A stretch of 64,000 nucleotides of DNA, taken from positions 2,760,729 to 2,824,728 of the forward strand of contig NZ_OMOR01000001.1 of NCBI RefSeq assembly GCF_900302465.1. Reading direction: 5' to 3'. The DNA comes from Ascidiaceihabitans donghaensis (GTDB lineage: Bacteria > Pseudomonadota > Alphaproteobacteria > Rhodobacterales > Rhodobacteraceae). The position numbers and the translations under genes are program-made. A model generated the notes under the pieces. It did not search any database. It was not told where the DNA came from and was given only the letters and a program-made list of their open reading frames with translations. Below are positions 44,372 to 53,695 of the stretch, piece after piece; position 1 is the first letter of the stretch, and every line of letters starts with the position of its first letter.

Positions 44372-45880
44372 TCATTCGCCACGCGGATATCGCGCGTCTT
44401 CCTCAACTGTGTTGAGGTCCATATGGTTGCGCATGTACCGCTCCGAGGCTTTTTGCAAAGGTTGGAAATCCCACGGGAAATATCCGCCTTCACGAAGGGC
44501 CTCGTAAACCACCCAGCGTTTTGCTTGACTGGCGCGCACTTCTGCGTCGAACTTGTCCAGATCCCAACGCGCTTCGGATTTGGCACGTAGCTGGTCCAGC
44601 GTCCCTTTATGCGCAGGCACCTGCGCCAGATTGGTCAATTCATGTGGGTCGGCGTCCAGGTCAAACAACTGGTCTGCATCCAAAGCACAACGGTTGTATT
44701 TCCACTTGCCGTACCGCAGCGACACCATCGGCGCATAAGACGCCTCGGCTGTGTATTCCATCGCGACAGGTTCCGTGCGTTCAACGCCCTGCCCCATTGG
44801 CACAACGGACTGGCCTGCGGTCCATGGCATCACCTCGGACATGTCCACCCCCGCCAGATCACACAGCGTCGGACAAACATCGATGTTCGACACAGGCGTT
44901 GTATGCAATCCCGGTTCCATTTGCGGGGCACTGATCATCATCGGAACCCGCGCAGAGCCTTCAAAGAAGGACATTTTGAACCAAAGGCCCCGTTCGCCCA
45001 ACATATCCCCGTGATCCGATACAAACAGAATGATCGCTTCTTGGCGGGTGCCGTCCAAGGCTTCCATCACCTCACCGATCTTGTCGTCCAGATAAGAAAT
45101 GTTGGCAAAATAGGCGCGACGGGACCGTTTGATGTCGTCTTCTGTGATGTCAAAGCTGCGCCAGTCGTTGGCGTCAAAAATGCGCTTCGAATGGGTATCG
45201 TGATCGTCATAATCCATTGCAGGCACGGTCGGCAGCAGATGTTCGCAATCCTCGTAAAGATCCCAATATTTCTTTCGCGCCACATAGGGGTCATGCGGAT
45301 GCGTGAAGCTGACGGTCAGGCACCACGGGCGGTCATCTTTGCCGCGTGCCAGATCATAAACCTTGCGGGTCGCATGATAGGCGACTTCATCGTCGTATTC
45401 CATCTGGTTGCTGATCTCGGCCACGCCCGCGCCGGTGACAGACCCCATATTGTGATACCACCAGTCGATGCGTTCCCCCGGTTTACGGTAGTCCGGCGTC
45501 CAGCCAAAATCGGGCGGATATACATCAGTTGTCAGGCGTTCTTCAAAACCGTGCAGCTGGTCGGGGCCTACGAAATGCATCTTGCCCGAAAGGCAGGTTT
45601 GATAGCCCGCGCGACGCAAATGGTGGGCATAGGTGGGCAACGAGGATGGAAACTCCGCCGCATTATCATAGACACCTGTCGCGGAAGGCAATTGGCCCGA
45701 CATGAACGCCGCCCGCCCCGGGGCGCAGAGCGGCGACGCCGTATAGGCGTTGGCAAACCGCGTGGACCGTGCGGCCAGCTTCTTCAAATTGGGTGCATGC
45801 AACCAATCCGCTGGACCATCGGGAAACAGCGTGCCGTTCAACTGGTCCACCATAAATATCAGGATATTAGGTTTGGTCAT
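44372..45880 (-). CDS. betC: choline-sulfatase
   Basis: This 502-aa sulfatase releases sulfate from choline-O-sulfate to give choline. The sulfatase signature CAPGRAAFMSG has Cys52, which is converted to formylglycine; the metal site is in MVDQLNG at the start, and DHGDMLGERGLWFK near 300 completes the active site. The C-terminal extension with RWVVYEALREGGYFPWDFQPLQKAS is typical of BetC. The start at 45880 gives the usual TKPNILIFMVDQ; it overlaps the betI 3' end by 14 bp. Confidence 0.94.
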   Translation of the reverse strand: MTKPNILIFMVDQLNGTLFPDGPADWLHAPNLKKLAARSTRFANAYTASPLCAPGRAAFMSGQLPSATGVYDNAAEFPSSLPTYAHHLRRAGYQTCLSGKMHFVGPDQLHGFEERLTTDVYPPDFGWTPDYRKPGERIDWWYHNMGSVTGAGVAEISNQMEYDDEVAYHATRKVYDLARGKDDRPWCLTVSFTHPHDPYVARKKYWDLYEDCEHLLPTVPAMDYDDHDTHSKRIFDANDWRSFDITEDDIKRSRRAYFANISYLDDKIGEVMEALDGTRQEAIILFVSDHGDMLGERGLWFKMSFFEGSARVPMMISAPQMEPGLHTTPVSNIDVCPTLCDLAGVDMSEVMPWTAGQSVVPMGQGVERTEPVAMEYTAEASYAPMVSLRYGKWKYNRCALDADQLFDLDADPHELTNLAQVPAHKGTLDQLRAKSEARWDLDKFDAEVRASQAKRWVVYEALREGGYFPWDFQPLQKASERYMRNHMDLNTVEEDARYPRGE

Positions 45881-46451
45881 TTTTGGGGCCCACAATCGTT
45901 TTAAGGGTATTCAGCGCCGTTTCATGCGCGTGGTTTGCATCAGACGTGCGTGCCAAAGCTGCACGTAAATACAGGCCATCAATCAAAGACGCCATTGTTG
46001 TTGCCGCGACATCGGGGGTGTCCGTCAGGGGCCGCAAAGCGTGCGTCAAATTCGAGTGCAAGCGCAGTTGGTATAGCCGCAACAAACGTGCTGTGCCGTC
46101 GTTTGTCTGCGCACGCGCATAAAGCGTCATCCAAGCACTGATCGTGGCGGGGGCAAAACAGGACGGCGCAAAACAGGCCCCCACGATGGCTTCGGCACGG
46201 GCGTAGGGCGTGCGGGCTTCGCGCAGCCGCACAAGGACTTCTTGCCCGAACTCGCGCAAAATGTGGCGCATGGCCGCCAGAAAAATCTGATCTTTGCCAC
46301 CAAAATAGTGATGAGCCAACGCACTGGACATGCCTGCGCGTTTGGCGATTTGGCCGACGGTCACACCCAGATGGCCAGCTGCGCCGATTTCCTCAATGGT
46401 CGCTGTGACCAAGGCGGACCGTCGAATAGGTTCCATTCCAACCTTTGGCAT
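45867..46451 (-). CDS. betI: TetR-family betaine pathway repressor BetI
   Basis: This 194-aa regulator starts MPKVGMEPIRRSALVTATIEEIGA, the typical BetI N-terminus, followed by the TetR helix-turn-helix (VTVGQIAKRAGMSSALAHHYFGGKDQ, about 30-55) and a helical choline-sensing domain. BetI represses bet genes until choline binds. It is first in the bet run. A candidate operator TTGATTGA-CGGG-TTAATTAA lies 58-77 bp upstream. The start at 46451 is kept because MPKVGM is conserved, although spacing from GGGGG is short. Confidence 0.92.
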   Translation of the reverse strand: MPKVGMEPIRRSALVTATIEEIGAAGHLGVTVGQIAKRAGMSSALAHHYFGGKDQIFLAAMRHILREFGQEVLVRLREARTPYARAEAIVGACFAPSCFAPATISAWMTLYARAQTNDGTARLLRLYQLRLHSNLTHALRPLTDTPDVAATTMASLIDGLYLRAALARTSDANHAHETALNTLKTIVGPKNDQT

Positions 46452-46508
46452 GCATCCCCCAACACATAAATGAAGCAGTTTTCAATTGGCGCTAACCCTA
46501 GAAGGATT

Positions 46509-46528
46509 TTAATTAACCCGTCAATCAA
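46509..46528 (-). promoter_or_regulatory. candidate BetI operator
   Basis: TTGATTGA-CGGG-TTAATTAA on the minus strand is an 8-4-8 inverted repeat with two mismatches, 58-77 bp upstream of betI. BetI sites in related bacteria have similar TTATTGA/TCAATAA arms. Binding is inferred. Confidence 0.45.
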
Positions 46529-46537
46529 TAAAAACAG

Positions 46538-47443
46538 CTAGACCTTCGTGGCGGGTGTTGTGGGGGTGATGGGGCCACGTTTCAAAACGGCTTCGCGCCA
46601 TGTGATGAACGTGACTGAAGCCAAAATCAGAACGCCTCCGAGAATGACATATGTGTCGACGGCTTCATCGAAAACGATCAGGCCAAGTAAAGTAGCCCAG
46701 ACAAGTTGCAAGAAGGTGATAGGTTGCGTCACAGTCACAGGGGCCGCTGCAAAAGCAAGGGTCATGGTATAGTGCCCCGCTTGGGCAAACAGAGCCACAG
46801 CAAACAAAATGCCAATATCGGACCACGTCGGCGTCACCCAATGATAGGCTGCAAATGGCGCCAAAGCCACGGTGACAAACAACGACAGCATGGCAACAAC
46901 CACCGTCGGCTTGGCCTCATCGGCCATGATCTTCGCCAAAAGATACGACCCCGCGAAAACAACGGCCGCAACCAGCATCGCCAGATGACCGGGCAAAACT
47001 TCCCTGAATCCGGGCCGCAATATGATGGCCGCCCCCACCAACGCGATAATCACAGCCATAATGCGCCGCATCGCCAGACGTTCGCCTAGAAAAATAGCGG
47101 CCCCGATCGACACGTAGACCGGTGCCAGATAGTTCATCGCGGTCACTTCAGCGATAGGAATGCGCGTCATGGCAAAAAACCAAAGCATCACACCAAATGC
47201 ATGCAAAAAGCCACGCAGTCCGAACAGCTTCCATTGCCGCGGCGTCACGGTTGCACTGCGCAATTCGCGGATCATCGGCAGCAAGAAAACCAGACCCAAC
47301 AAATACCGCAAGAATGCGGATTGCGCAGGCGGCATCGTGGGGCCCATCCACTTGACCAATGCCGTGACCGCAACAAAAGAAAGCCCTGTCACCAGCATCC
47401 AAAAGATACCGGCCATCGGGCGCGAGGAAGACGTTTGAACCAT
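46538..47443 (-). CDS. DMT superfamily (EamA) transporter
   Basis: This 301-aa protein has ten hydrophobic segments arranged as two EamA repeats; each half carries the GxxxLxxP-type packing (SAFLRYLLGLVFLLPMI in the first half, LVWATLLGLIVFDEAVD in the second). Family members export amino acids or other metabolites. It lies upstream of betI on the same strand, 86 bp apart, with a likely bet promoter in between, so it is probably a separate unit. The start at 47443 is chosen over a GTG at 47458. The substrate is unknown. Confidence 0.85.
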   Translation of the reverse strand: MVQTSSSRPMAGIFWMLVTGLSFVAVTALVKWMGPTMPPAQSAFLRYLLGLVFLLPMIRELRSATVTPRQWKLFGLRGFLHAFGVMLWFFAMTRIPIAEVTAMNYLAPVYVSIGAAIFLGERLAMRRIMAVIIALVGAAIILRPGFREVLPGHLAMLVAAVVFAGSYLLAKIMADEAKPTVVVAMLSLFVTVALAPFAAYHWVTPTWSDIGILFAVALFAQAGHYTMTLAFAAAPVTVTQPITFLQLVWATLLGLIVFDEAVDTYVILGGVLILASVTFITWREAVLKRGPITPTTPATKV

Positions 47444-47634
47444 ACCGCGTATCAACACCCAAACACCAAGCGGTCACAAGGGCTATCGGCCTGACTGCGC
47501 CAACAAACGTACGCCTCGAGTCAAAACCATGTGCCCAAACGTGCCAGACTTAGGCCGTTTTCAGTCTTAATCCGGCCTTTAATTCAGTTGAAAACTACGC
47601 GGATTCGACGATTGGAAAAATAGTGAAAGATGAC

Positions 47635-47648
47635 GCCTTTACAAAGGC
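47635..47648. repeat. short perfect palindrome before the 89-aa gene
   Basis: GCCTTT-AC-AAAGGC is a 6-bp inverted repeat with 2-nt centre, 100 bp upstream of the gene at 47748. It may be an operator. The rest of the gap 47459-47747 shows nothing clear. Confidence 0.35.
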
Positions 47649-47747
47649 ATGTACCATACTTAGATGCTGGCGACTTGGCACAAAAGTTTCATCCACATCA
47701 CAGTGATCTGAACATTGATGATTGGCGTATCTCTTTGCAATTACCAT

Positions 47748-48017
47748 ATGACTAAGAAGGCACATAGAAAGATCGAAAAGATGTTGGAAAACGCACATAA
47801 TCTGGACCTAAGCGTGAGGGATCTCAAACTGATCCAGGACGCGCTTTATACGCAGGAAAAAATCCTTAGCGTGCAAAGTCGCGCGGGGGGCAACGCGGCC
47901 AAGCTGCGCCTGAACGAAGTCAAAGAGCTGATGCGCCGGGTCGATGTGAAAGCACCCCAGCGCGAAAGCGAAAACCGCAAAAGCTGGATTGGACTGACGC
48001 GGGCCTTGTTCGGCTAA
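47748..48017 (+). CDS. hypothetical helical protein, 89 aa
   Basis: This 89-aa protein starts MTKKAHRKIEKMLENAHNLDLSVRDLKLIQDALYTQ and has a high content of Lys, Leu and Glu arranged as amphipathic helices, with a basic Arg-rich end. It is probably a small helical or coiled-coil cytoplasmic protein. No family is recognised. The start at 47748 is taken over 47715, where the extra residues are not helix-like. There is no strong Shine-Dalgarno. A bidirectional terminator follows, shared with yebC. Confidence 0.6.
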   Translation: MTKKAHRKIEKMLENAHNLDLSVRDLKLIQDALYTQEKILSVQSRAGGNAAKLRLNEVKELMRRVDVKAPQRESENRKSWIGLTRALFG

Positions 48018-48047
48018 CTGCGTCAGCCGTTCGCGGCACATAGATAC

Positions 48048-48087
48048 AAAAAAGCCCCTCCAATTGAATGGAAGGGCAAGATTTTTT
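48048..48087. terminator. bidirectional terminator between the 89-aa gene and yebC
   Basis: GCCCCTCC-AATTGAAT-GGAAGGGC forms an 8-bp stem, fully paired on the minus strand with a G-U pair. A T-run follows on both strands (six T on the minus side, TTTTTT at 48082-48087 on the plus side). Confidence 0.87.
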
Positions 48088-48119
48088 GACAACCGAATTG
48101 TTCGGTTATGGACGCCGCA

Positions 48120-48860
48120 TCATAGCTGCGACATCACCTCGTCAGACGCTTCAAAATTGGTTGTGACGCGTTGGACATCATCATCATCTTCCAGCGCATC
48201 GACCAGTCGCATCAACTTTTCCATCGCTTCAAGGTCCATTTCAGTTGTCGTCGTAGGACGCCATACCAATTTGGTCGATGAAGATTCGCCCAATTCCGCC
48301 TCCAACGCCGTGGACACATCATTCAGATCGGTGTCGGCGCACCAAACGATATGACCGTCGTCTGAGCTTTCGACATCTTCTGCGCCCGCCTCGATGGCAG
48401 CCATCATCACAGTATCCGCATCGCCAACATCCACGCCGTAGCTGACTTCGCCTTTGCGGTCGAACATAAACCCAACGCTGCCTGTCTCGCCCAGATTTCC
48501 GCCGTTTTTGGAAAATGTGGATCGCACAGTGGATGCGGTGCGGTTGCGGTTATCCGTCATGGTTTCCACGATGACAGCCACGCCATTGGGGCCGTACCCT
48601 TCATAGCGGATTTCTTCGTAGTCATCCCCCTCACCCGCTTGGGATTTCTTGATCGCGCGATCAATCACGTCTTTGGGCACAGAATTGGATTTGGCTTCTT
48701 TTACAGCCAATCGCAAACGCGGGTTCTTGTCGGGGTCGGGATCCCCCATCTTGGCGGCCACCGTGATTTCTTTGGCCAGCTTGGAAAACAATTTAGAGCG
48801 CAGTTTGTCCTGACGCCCTTTTCGGTGCTGAATATTCGCCCATTTTGAGTGGCCTGCCAT
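48120..48860 (-). CDS. yebC: YebC/PmpR family DNA-binding/translation factor
   Basis: This 246-aa protein starts [18 protein letters not shown], the invariant N-terminus of the YebC family, followed by [41 protein letters not shown] and [21 protein letters not shown]. YebC proteins have been described as transcription regulators and, more recently, as factors that help ribosomes translate proline-rich motifs. GGAGG lies 5 nt before the ATG at 48860. The longer open frame upstream is not conserved in type. It is likely monocistronic, with a terminator downstream. Confidence 0.95.
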   Translation of the reverse strand: MAGHSKWANIQHRKGRQDKLRSKLFSKLAKEITVAAKMGDPDPDKNPRLRLAVKEAKSNSVPKDVIDRAIKKSQAGEGDDYEEIRYEGYGPNGVAVIVETMTDNRNRTASTVRSTFSKNGGNLGETGSVGFMFDRKGEVSYGVDVGDADTVMMAAIEAGAEDVESSDDGHIVWCADTDLNDVSTALEAELGESSSTKLVWRPTTTTEMDLEAMEKLMRLVDALEDDDDVQRVTTNFEASDEVMSQL

Positions 48861-49052
48861 AGCATCCTCCAAGAATTCATCTGCTGCATGTTGGCCGTTG
48901 CTATAAGGCAGGCAAGGTTGCAGGTGCAAGCCCACGTGCGCATTCTGCACCATAGGATACGGTTCCACGGCTAGAAAGATCGCGGTCAAAGCCTTCAAAC
49001 CACATTGCAAATCGCGCTGGCCCCCGCGTGCACAAGACCATACTGTACAGCT

Positions 49053-50825
49053 ATGACACCTGATCAAATCATCCTGTTTTCGCTTTTCGGCGCCGTCTTT
49101 GGCCTTCTGTTGTGGGGGCGTTTTCGCTACGATATTGTGGCCTTTTCGGCCCTGATGGTCGGCGTGGTGCTGGGGGTTGTGCCGCAAAAAGACGCCTTTT
49201 CAGGCTTTGGCCATCCAGCCACGCTGGTGGTGGCGTTGGTGCTGGTCGTATCAGCGGGCCTCGTGCGGTCGGGTGCTGTGTTTTTAATCACCCGCACGCT
49301 GGTCGACGCAAGCCGGTCGCTTGGGGCACACATCACTTTGATGGGCGCAATTGGTGGCGTGCTTTCCGCCTTTATGAACAATGTCGCTGCCTTGGCATTG
49401 TTGATGCCAGTCGATATTCAAACCGCACGCAAAGCAGGACGCAGTGCAGGCTTGTCGCTGATGCCGCTTAGCTTTGCCACCATCCTGGGCGGCATGGTCA
49501 CTTTGATCGGCACCCCGCCCAATATCATCATCGCTGCCATCCGCGAAGAAAGCCTTGGCGCACCGTTCAAGATGTTTGACTTCGCGCCTGTCGGTGGTGT
49601 TGCGGCCATTGCAGGGCTTTTGTTTGTGGCACTGATTGGCTGGCGTTTGATCCCCGCGCGTGAAGACGATGGCGGCGGACCAGACGATCTAAGCCAATAC
49701 ATCGCAGAGCTGACCGTGCCTGCGGGCAACAAACACATCGGCAAACGCGTTGCAGAACTGGATGAAGACGCCGAAAAGACCGACGTTGCCATCATTGGTT
49801 TGATCCGTGATGGCAAGCGCCGCTACGGTCAGGCCCGCAATACAAAAATTCAAGAAGGCGACGCCTTCGTATTGGAAGCCACACCAGACGCATTAGACGA
49901 ATTTCGCACTGCGCTGGATTTGGCATTGGCAGACGAAACACGCACGGAACGCTTAAATGCGGCCGGAGAAGGTGTTGAGATCATTGAAGTCGTGGTGATG
50001 GAAAACAGCCGCTTGGTGGACCGAACGGCGCAAGCGGTCGGGCTGTCTTGGCGTCAAAGCTCTGTGTTGATGGGCATTTCACGCGAAGGCAAACGTATAT
50101 CCAAAGAAATCCGCAAGACTGAAATGCGGCCCGGAGACATTTTGCTTCTGCTGGTGCCACGCGACCGTGGACCGGATGTCACCGAATGGTTGGGGTGCTT
50201 GCCCTTGGCAGATCGCGGGTTGGCTGTGACCGAAAACAGCAAAGTCTGGCTGGCGATCGCCATGTTCGGCGGGGCCGTGATCGCCGCAAGCTTGGGGCTT
50301 ATCTATCTGCCTGTCGCATTGGGCATGGTTGTGGTGGCTTACGTTTTGACGCGCATCGTGCCCTTGTCGGAACTTTACACGCATATCGAATGGCCCGTGG
50401 TTGTGCTTTTGGGGTCTATGATCCCGCTTGGGGCCGCGTTGGAAACATCAGGCGGCACCGAGTTGATTGCCGGTGCTTTGATCGGATGGACCCAAGGGCT
50501 GCCTGCGTGGATGGTGCTGACCGTCTTGATGATTGTTACCATGACGTTGTCCGACGTGCTGAACAACACCGCGACAACCATTGTGGCCGCCCCTGTGGGC
50601 ATTCAAATGGCCCAAACTCTGGGTGTTTCGCCGGACCCGTTTTTGATGGCTGTGGCTGTGGCTGCATCATCGGCGTTCCTGACGCCCATCGGCCATAAGA
50701 ACAACACGCTAATTCTGGGGCCGGGTGGCTACAGTTTCGGAGACTACTGGCGCATGGGGCTTCCGTTGGAAATCATAGTGGTGGCGGTCTCTATTCCCGC
50801 AATTCTGGTGTTCTGGCCACTCTGA
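49053..50825 (+). CDS. SLC13/DASS-type transporter with two RCK_C domains (1)
   Basis: This 590-aa protein has five or six N-terminal helices with the family block [21 protein letters not shown] and [20 protein letters not shown] (hairpin SNT-like motif). Two soluble RCK_C (TrkA-C) domains follow at about 205-290 and 305-385, then a second helical half with [13 protein letters not shown] and [23 protein letters not shown]. Such carriers use Na+ to import dicarboxylates, sulfate or other anions; the RCK_C domains probably bind a small ligand. The start at 49053 follows an ACAGCT spacer without strong Shine-Dalgarno. Confidence 0.86.
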   Translation: MTPDQIILFSLFGAVFGLLLWGRFRYDIVAFSALMVGVVLGVVPQKDAFSGFGHPATLVVALVLVVSAGLVRSGAVFLITRTLVDASRSLGAHITLMGAIGGVLSAFMNNVAALALLMPVDIQTARKAGRSAGLSLMPLSFATILGGMVTLIGTPPNIIIAAIREESLGAPFKMFDFAPVGGVAAIAGLLFVALIGWRLIPAREDDGGGPDDLSQYIAELTVPAGNKHIGKRVAELDEDAEKTDVAIIGLIRDGKRRYGQARNTKIQEGDAFVLEATPDALDEFRTALDLALADETRTERLNAAGEGVEIIEVVVMENSRLVDRTAQAVGLSWRQSSVLMGISREGKRISKEIRKTEMRPGDILLLLVPRDRGPDVTEWLGCLPLADRGLAVTENSKVWLAIAMFGGAVIAASLGLIYLPVALGMVVVAYVLTRIVPLSELYTHIEWPVVVLLGSMIPLGAALETSGGTELIAGALIGWTQGLPAWMVLTVLMIVTMTLSDVLNNTATTIVAAPVGIQMAQTLGVSPDPFLMAVAVAASSAFLTPIGHKNNTLILGPGGYSFGDYWRMGLPLEIIVVAVSIPAILVFWPL

Positions 50826-50891
50826 CGGAACGTTTTTCTTGCCAACCTGCAAGCACATTAGAATGTGTAGAAAAAACCTGAAGGGCCTTCG

Positions 50892-51749
50892 ATGGACATT
50901 CTTATCAACGTGGTTTTGCCACTGTCGCTTGCAATCATTATGCTATCCTTGGGGATCGGCCTGACGTTTGGCGATTTCGCACGTGTTCTGACACGATTGC
51001 GGGCCTTCGGGGTCGGCGCCGTTGCACAAATCATCGCCCTTCCCGTTGTGGCCTATCTGGTGGTGATCGCATTCAAGCTGCCTGGTGAGCTGGCGGTCGG
51101 GTTTATGTTGCTGTCTTTTTGCCCGGGCGGTGTGACCAGCAACATGATTACCAAACTGGCCAAAGGTGACGTGGCACTGTCAGTCTCTCTTACGGCGGTC
51201 ATTAGCCTGCTGGGGCTGCTGACTGTACCCTTTCTTGCAGCATGGTCCGTTGTGCACTTCATGGGCGAGAACGCACCACAAATTGACATCGCCACACTGG
51301 CAATCGCGGTCTTTTTGATCACCACTTTGCCCGTATTGATCGGTGTGACAGTCAGGCACTTTGCAACAGGGTTTGCGCAGCGTATCGAGCCGGCCTTGTC
51401 GGTGCTGGCCACGGTTTTGTTTGTTGTTATCGTTTTGGCCGCGATTGCTGGCAATTGGGCGCTGTTGATCGACAATCTAAGCACCCTTGGTCCGGCACTG
51501 ATTGTGATGAACATCGGCCTGATGCTGCTTGGGCTTGGCTTGGCACGCGCATCCGGTCTGACATGGCACGAGATGAAAACCGTTTCGATCGAAACGGGTG
51601 TACAGAACGCGACACTGGGTATTGCCTTGGCTGCGATCATTTCCGGGCAATCAGAGGGCTTTTCAACAATGGCCCTACCATCAGCCGTCTATGGTATATT
51701 GATGTACTTTGTCGCGGCCCCCTTTGTGGCCTGGTACCGCAAAAGATAA
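50892..51749 (+). CDS. bile acid:sodium symporter (BASS) family protein
   Basis: This 285-aa protein has nine or ten helices with the BASS family blocks MLLSFCPGGVTSNMITKLAKGDVALSVSLTAVISLL (first crossover) and ETGVQNATLGIALAAI (second crossover, E-x-G-x-Q-N). Members carry organic anions with Na+; in bacteria the cargo ranges from bile acids and pantoate to arsenite. GAAGGG precedes the ATG. An FAD-binding dehydrogenase gene begins 11 bp downstream, so uptake and oxidation may be linked. Confidence 0.88.
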   Translation: MDILINVVLPLSLAIIMLSLGIGLTFGDFARVLTRLRAFGVGAVAQIIALPVVAYLVVIAFKLPGELAVGFMLLSFCPGGVTSNMITKLAKGDVALSVSLTAVISLLGLLTVPFLAAWSVVHFMGENAPQIDIATLAIAVFLITTLPVLIGVTVRHFATGFAQRIEPALSVLATVLFVVIVLAAIAGNWALLIDNLSTLGPALIVMNIGLMLLGLGLARASGLTWHEMKTVSIETGVQNATLGIALAAIISGQSEGFSTMALPSAVYGILMYFVAAPFVAWYRKR

Positions 51750-51760
51750 GGATTTCCATT

Positions 51761-53419
51761 ATGGATCAAGCAGATGCAATCGTTGTAGGCGCGGGCCTAT
51801 CAGGGTTGGCCGCAGCCGCAGAACTGGGCGACCGCGGGAAATCAGTAATCGTTCTTGACCAAGAACCTCGCCATTTTTTGGGCGGCCAAGCCTTCTGGTC
51901 CTTGGGTGGCTTGTTTATGATCGACACGCCCGAGCAACGCCGCATGGGTATCAAAGACAGCCCTGAACTTGCCTATAACGACTGGATGGGATCGGCCCAA
52001 TTTGACCGCCCTGAAGATGCGATGCCACGTAAATGGGCTGAAGCCTATTTGGAATTTGCAGCAGGCGACATGCGCCAATGGCTTTACGATATGGGCAACC
52101 GATGGTTTCCAATTGTGGGCTGGGCCGAACGCGGCGGGTCCTATGCCGACAACCACGGCAATTCGGTGCCCCGTTTTCACATCACTTGGGGTACCGGTGA
52201 AGGCATTATTGAACACTTTGTCAGACGCTGTCTGGAACACGAAAAAGCTGGCCGTATCATATTCAAGTTCCGCCATCAGGTAGACAGAATCGACATGGAA
52301 AACGGCGCGGCCAAAGGCGTTAGCGGCACTGTGTTGGCCGAGGATTCTGTCCAACGCGGCGCATCCACAAATCGCGATCCTGTAGGCGATTTTTCCCTTC
52401 AATCCCCATCTGTTATCGTGACATCCGGAGGCATTGGTGGAAACTTCGAGATGGTGCGCAAAGTCTGGCCAACCGAACGTTTGGGGCCCGCGCCGAAACA
52501 GATGATCGCCGGGGTGCCTGCGCATGTGGACGGGCGTATGATCGGGATCTCTGAGGCCGCTGGTGGGGACGTGATCAACGGCGACCGCATGTGGCATTAC
52601 ACGGAAGGCGTTAAAAACTGGGACCCCATCTGGCCATCACATGGCATTCGCATCCTGCCAGGCCCGTCTTCTATGTGGTTTGACGCCACTGGCAATCGAT
52701 TTGCGCCGCCAAACTTGCCCGGCTTCGACAGCATGACATCGCTTAAGGAAATACTATCGACGGGTCACGACTACAGCTGGTTCATCTTGACCCAAAAAAT
52801 CATCGAAAAGGAATTCGCCTTGTCGGGGTCGGAACAAAACCCCGATCTGACTTCCAAAAGCTGGCTGGAAGTGATCAAGGCCCGCCTTTTGTCTGGAAAA
52901 GGGGCGCCAAAACCCGTCGAGGCGTTCAAAGACAAAGGCGAAGATTTCGTTGTTGCACAAACACTTGAGGACCTTGCCCGTGGTATGAACCAAGTCGCGG
53001 GTGGTGATTTGATAGATGCCGACCATTTGCGCCGCCAGATCAGCGCCCGCGATTTGCAGGTCGACAATCCTTTCACAAAAGACGCGCAGTTGATGGCCAT
53101 TCATGCTGCACGGAATTATCGCGGCGACAAGTTGGTGCGTGTCGCAAAACCGCACAAGATTCTCGACCCAAGCAACGGACCATTGATCGCTGTGAAGCTC
53201 AACATTTTGACCCGCAAAACGCTTGGTGGTCTGCACACCGATCTGGAAAGCCGCATGATCGGTGCTGACGGGGAAATCATACCCGGTCTATTCGCAGCAG
53301 GCGAAGTTGCGGGGTTTGGCGGCGGCGGATACCACGGGTACAACGCACTCGAGGGAACGTTTTTAGGGGGCTGCATCTTTTCAGGACGCGCTGCAGGACG
53401 GTCGAAATCTATTGCCTAA
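51761..53419 (+). CDS. FAD-binding dehydrogenase (KsdD/fumarate-reductase-like)
   Basis: This 552-aa flavoprotein has the FAD-binding GAGLSGLAAAAELGDRGKSVIVLDQE start, the ATP/adenine-side SGGIGGNFEMVRK, and a C-terminal GLFAAGEVAGFGGGGYHGYNALEGTFLGGCIFSGRAAG. It belongs to the large group of fumarate reductase/3-ketosteroid-Delta1-dehydrogenase-like enzymes (the conserved FAD-binding dehydrogenase PRK12834 type). No signal peptide or haem motif is seen, so it should be cytosolic. AAGGAT precedes the ATG at 51761. It is close downstream of the BASS transporter. The substrate is unknown. Confidence 0.85.
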   Translation: MDQADAIVVGAGLSGLAAAAELGDRGKSVIVLDQEPRHFLGGQAFWSLGGLFMIDTPEQRRMGIKDSPELAYNDWMGSAQFDRPEDAMPRKWAEAYLEFAAGDMRQWLYDMGNRWFPIVGWAERGGSYADNHGNSVPRFHITWGTGEGIIEHFVRRCLEHEKAGRIIFKFRHQVDRIDMENGAAKGVSGTVLAEDSVQRGASTNRDPVGDFSLQSPSVIVTSGGIGGNFEMVRKVWPTERLGPAPKQMIAGVPAHVDGRMIGISEAAGGDVINGDRMWHYTEGVKNWDPIWPSHGIRILPGPSSMWFDATGNRFAPPNLPGFDSMTSLKEILSTGHDYSWFILTQKIIEKEFALSGSEQNPDLTSKSWLEVIKARLLSGKGAPKPVEAFKDKGEDFVVAQTLEDLARGMNQVAGGDLIDADHLRRQISARDLQVDNPFTKDAQLMAIHAARNYRGDKLVRVAKPHKILDPSNGPLIAVKLNILTRKTLGGLHTDLESRMIGADGEIIPGLFAAGEVAGFGGGGYHGYNALEGTFLGGCIFSGRAAGRSKSIA

Positions 53420-53695
53420 GCGCTTGGAACGACCGTGAAGGAAAAGGTTCGAATCTTGTAATCTGCGGCGTTCCCCGTGGACCCCGATCTAGGAAGGTTT
53501 GTGGCTGTTAACGAAATTCTGATCACCTTAACCATTTGTTTACGCATTGCGTAAGGTGAGGCGAGCACGCCTTTGATCTTTCAATCTAAATCGTCTTATC
53601 CACAGCTTCATCCATCAACGTCCCCGCAGGTGTTCTTACAACGTCACATGGCGTGTGTGACCCAAGTGCCAAATTGTGCGGATCAGAGAAGAGTT
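53420..53695. other. 276-bp convergent gap with nested inverted repeats
   Basis: No gene is seen. CACCTTA (53524-53530) and TAAGGTG (53552-53558) enclose TTAACCATTTGTTTACGC, and TTACGC-ATT-GCGTAA lies at 53540-53554, so two hairpins can form in alternative ways. TTAA-N7-TTTA at 53528-53542 resembles a CtrA site (TTAA-N7-TTAA) with one mismatch. The gap lies between convergent genes, where a promoter element is not expected. Confidence 0.45.

Noticed and set aside
53440-53470. GGTTCGAATC, like a tRNA T-arm
   Set aside because: No acceptor stem or anticodon arm can be folded around it.
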